This document shows positions 63,630 through 64,000 of a stretch of 64,000 nt of DNA, in pieces. The DNA is from Flavobacterium erciyesense (GTDB taxonomy: Bacteria; Bacteroidota; Bacteroidia; Flavobacteriales; Flavobacteriaceae). A model generated the notes under the pieces. The model had not been told where the DNA came from. It worked only from the letters and a program-made list of their open reading frames with translations, and searched no databases. The stretch lies in the NCBI RefSeq assembly GCF_018069925.1, contig NZ_JAGPXB010000004.1, positions 62,001 to 126,000 of the forward strand, written 5' to 3'. Both the position numbers and the translations under genes were made by a program. Position 1 is the first letter of the stretch, and the number at the start of each line of letters is the position of its first letter.

Positions 63630-64000
63630 TTAATAATTCAAGATCAACTCCTTAATTAAACTACGAACTTTAGGTTCAGCTGCTTTTGCTGCTTCTAATA
63701 CTTCGTCATGAGAGATGGTATCAATACTTTCCGCATTTCCCATATCTGTAATTACTGAAATTCCAAAAGTTTCTACATCCATATGGCGGGCCACTATCAC
63801 CTCTGGAACAGTTGACATCCCAACACAATCTGCTCCAAGAATCTGAACCATTTTATATTCTGCCAAGGTTTCAAATGTAGGGCCTTGTAAACCAAGATAA
63901 ATTCCTCTTTGCACGTCAATATTTAAATTTTGAGCAATTTCAGTAGCTTTTGCAATCATTTTTCGAGAATACGGCTCGCTCATATTTACAAATCGAGGTC
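63630..64000 (-). CDS. Purine-nucleoside phosphorylase, C-terminal part (runs off the edge)
   Basis: The end of a purine-nucleoside phosphorylase gene; its 5' part lies beyond position 64000. The visible 123 codons include PRFVNMSEPYS, YLGLQGPTFET (substrate phosphate and sugar site), GADCVGMSTVPEVIVARH with the purine-contact Glu/Met region, and ITDMGN. The ATG at 63983 is internal to this conserved block and is not the start. The enzyme splits inosine or guanosine with phosphate to free base and ribose 1-phosphate in purine salvage. Confidence 0.93.
   Translation of the reverse strand, partial: PRFVNMSEPYSRKMIAKATEIAQNLNIDVQRGIYLGLQGPTFETLAEYKMVQILGADCVGMSTVPEVIVARHMDVETFGISVITDMGNAESIDTISHDEVLEAAKAAEPKVRSLIKELILNY

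Noticed and set aside
1..64000. CRISPR array, insertion sequence, prophage or rRNA
   Set aside because: No direct-repeat spacer array, transposase, integrase or rRNA-like stretch was seen on either strand.

Overview
The window reads as chromosomal DNA of a Flavobacteriaceae species, most likely Flavobacterium or a close relative. It is AT-rich, and start codons mostly lack a strong Shine-Dalgarno sequence. Promoter-like boxes follow the Bacteroidetes TAnnTTTG pattern, several with an upstream TTG. Proteins carry type IX secretion (T9SS) C-terminal signals. The family mix is also typical: DUF5683, DUF3891, DUF4870, GIN-domain lipoproteins, PspC with PadR, a long signal peptidase I with a DUF5684-like front end, and Oar-type TonB receptors. 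No phage, plasmid, transposase or CRISPR was seen, and there is one tRNA.

Region 1 (1-2.9 kb) has two divergent glycosyltransferases cut close to the window edge, then a 186-aa protein that looks like a caspase/CHAT-type fold with both catalytic positions replaced. Region 2 (2.8-22.1 kb) is the accessory, surface-oriented part: a stand-alone TonB plug protein, then three giant secreted proteins of 1775, 2101 and 1887 aa with T9SS-type C-termini. The first is a reprolysin-like zinc protease with a P domain. The other two are paralogues with a glycine-rich head, abnormal-spindle/Hydin-type beta-sandwich repeats, LamG domains and a shared tail, and one also has Asp-rich calcium-loop repeats. A tiny membrane-tailed protein sits between the first and second. 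These three genes take up about 27% of the window.

Region 3 (22.1-29.7 kb) holds a hotdog-like DUF4442 protein, then DUF4870, PadR, PspC and two GIN-domain proteins on the + strand (a probable envelope-stress module), then thioredoxin reductase, an unknown lipoprotein and tRNA-Pro(TGG). Region 4 (30-50.4 kb) is mostly core genome. parA-parB-DUF5683-small membrane protein-dapB-lepB-wbqC run on +. They converge on a - strand run mutL-rhomboid-rhomboid-endo/exonuclease/phosphatase, preceded by ribH and a TPR membrane protein. recF diverges from the TPR gene. After it come a rhodanese-thioredoxin fusion lipoprotein, DUF2461, a glycosyltransferase with asnB, murB, an FMN-binding PaiB-like protein, a membrane glycosyltransferase and an overlapping ECF-type sigma factor.

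Region 5 (51-52 kb) is a gene-free kilobase full of hairpins and one copy of a structured intergenic repeat whose other clear copy lies at 23.4 kb. Region 6 (52-64 kb) has DUF3891, a GDPD lipoprotein, an Oar-like TonB receptor, a TonB energy transducer, an M48 protease, lipA, gap directly behind an octamer-repeat satellite, a TPR-hybrid histidine kinase, and the end of a purine-nucleoside phosphorylase gene that runs off the right edge.

The strongest candidates for something undescribed are the paired intergenic RNA-like repeats with compensatory stems, the 8-nt satellite that ends in the gap start codon, the degenerate caspase-like protein, and the leader structure upstream of the 2101-aa surface protein. 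All functional calls come from reading motifs by eye; no database search was run.
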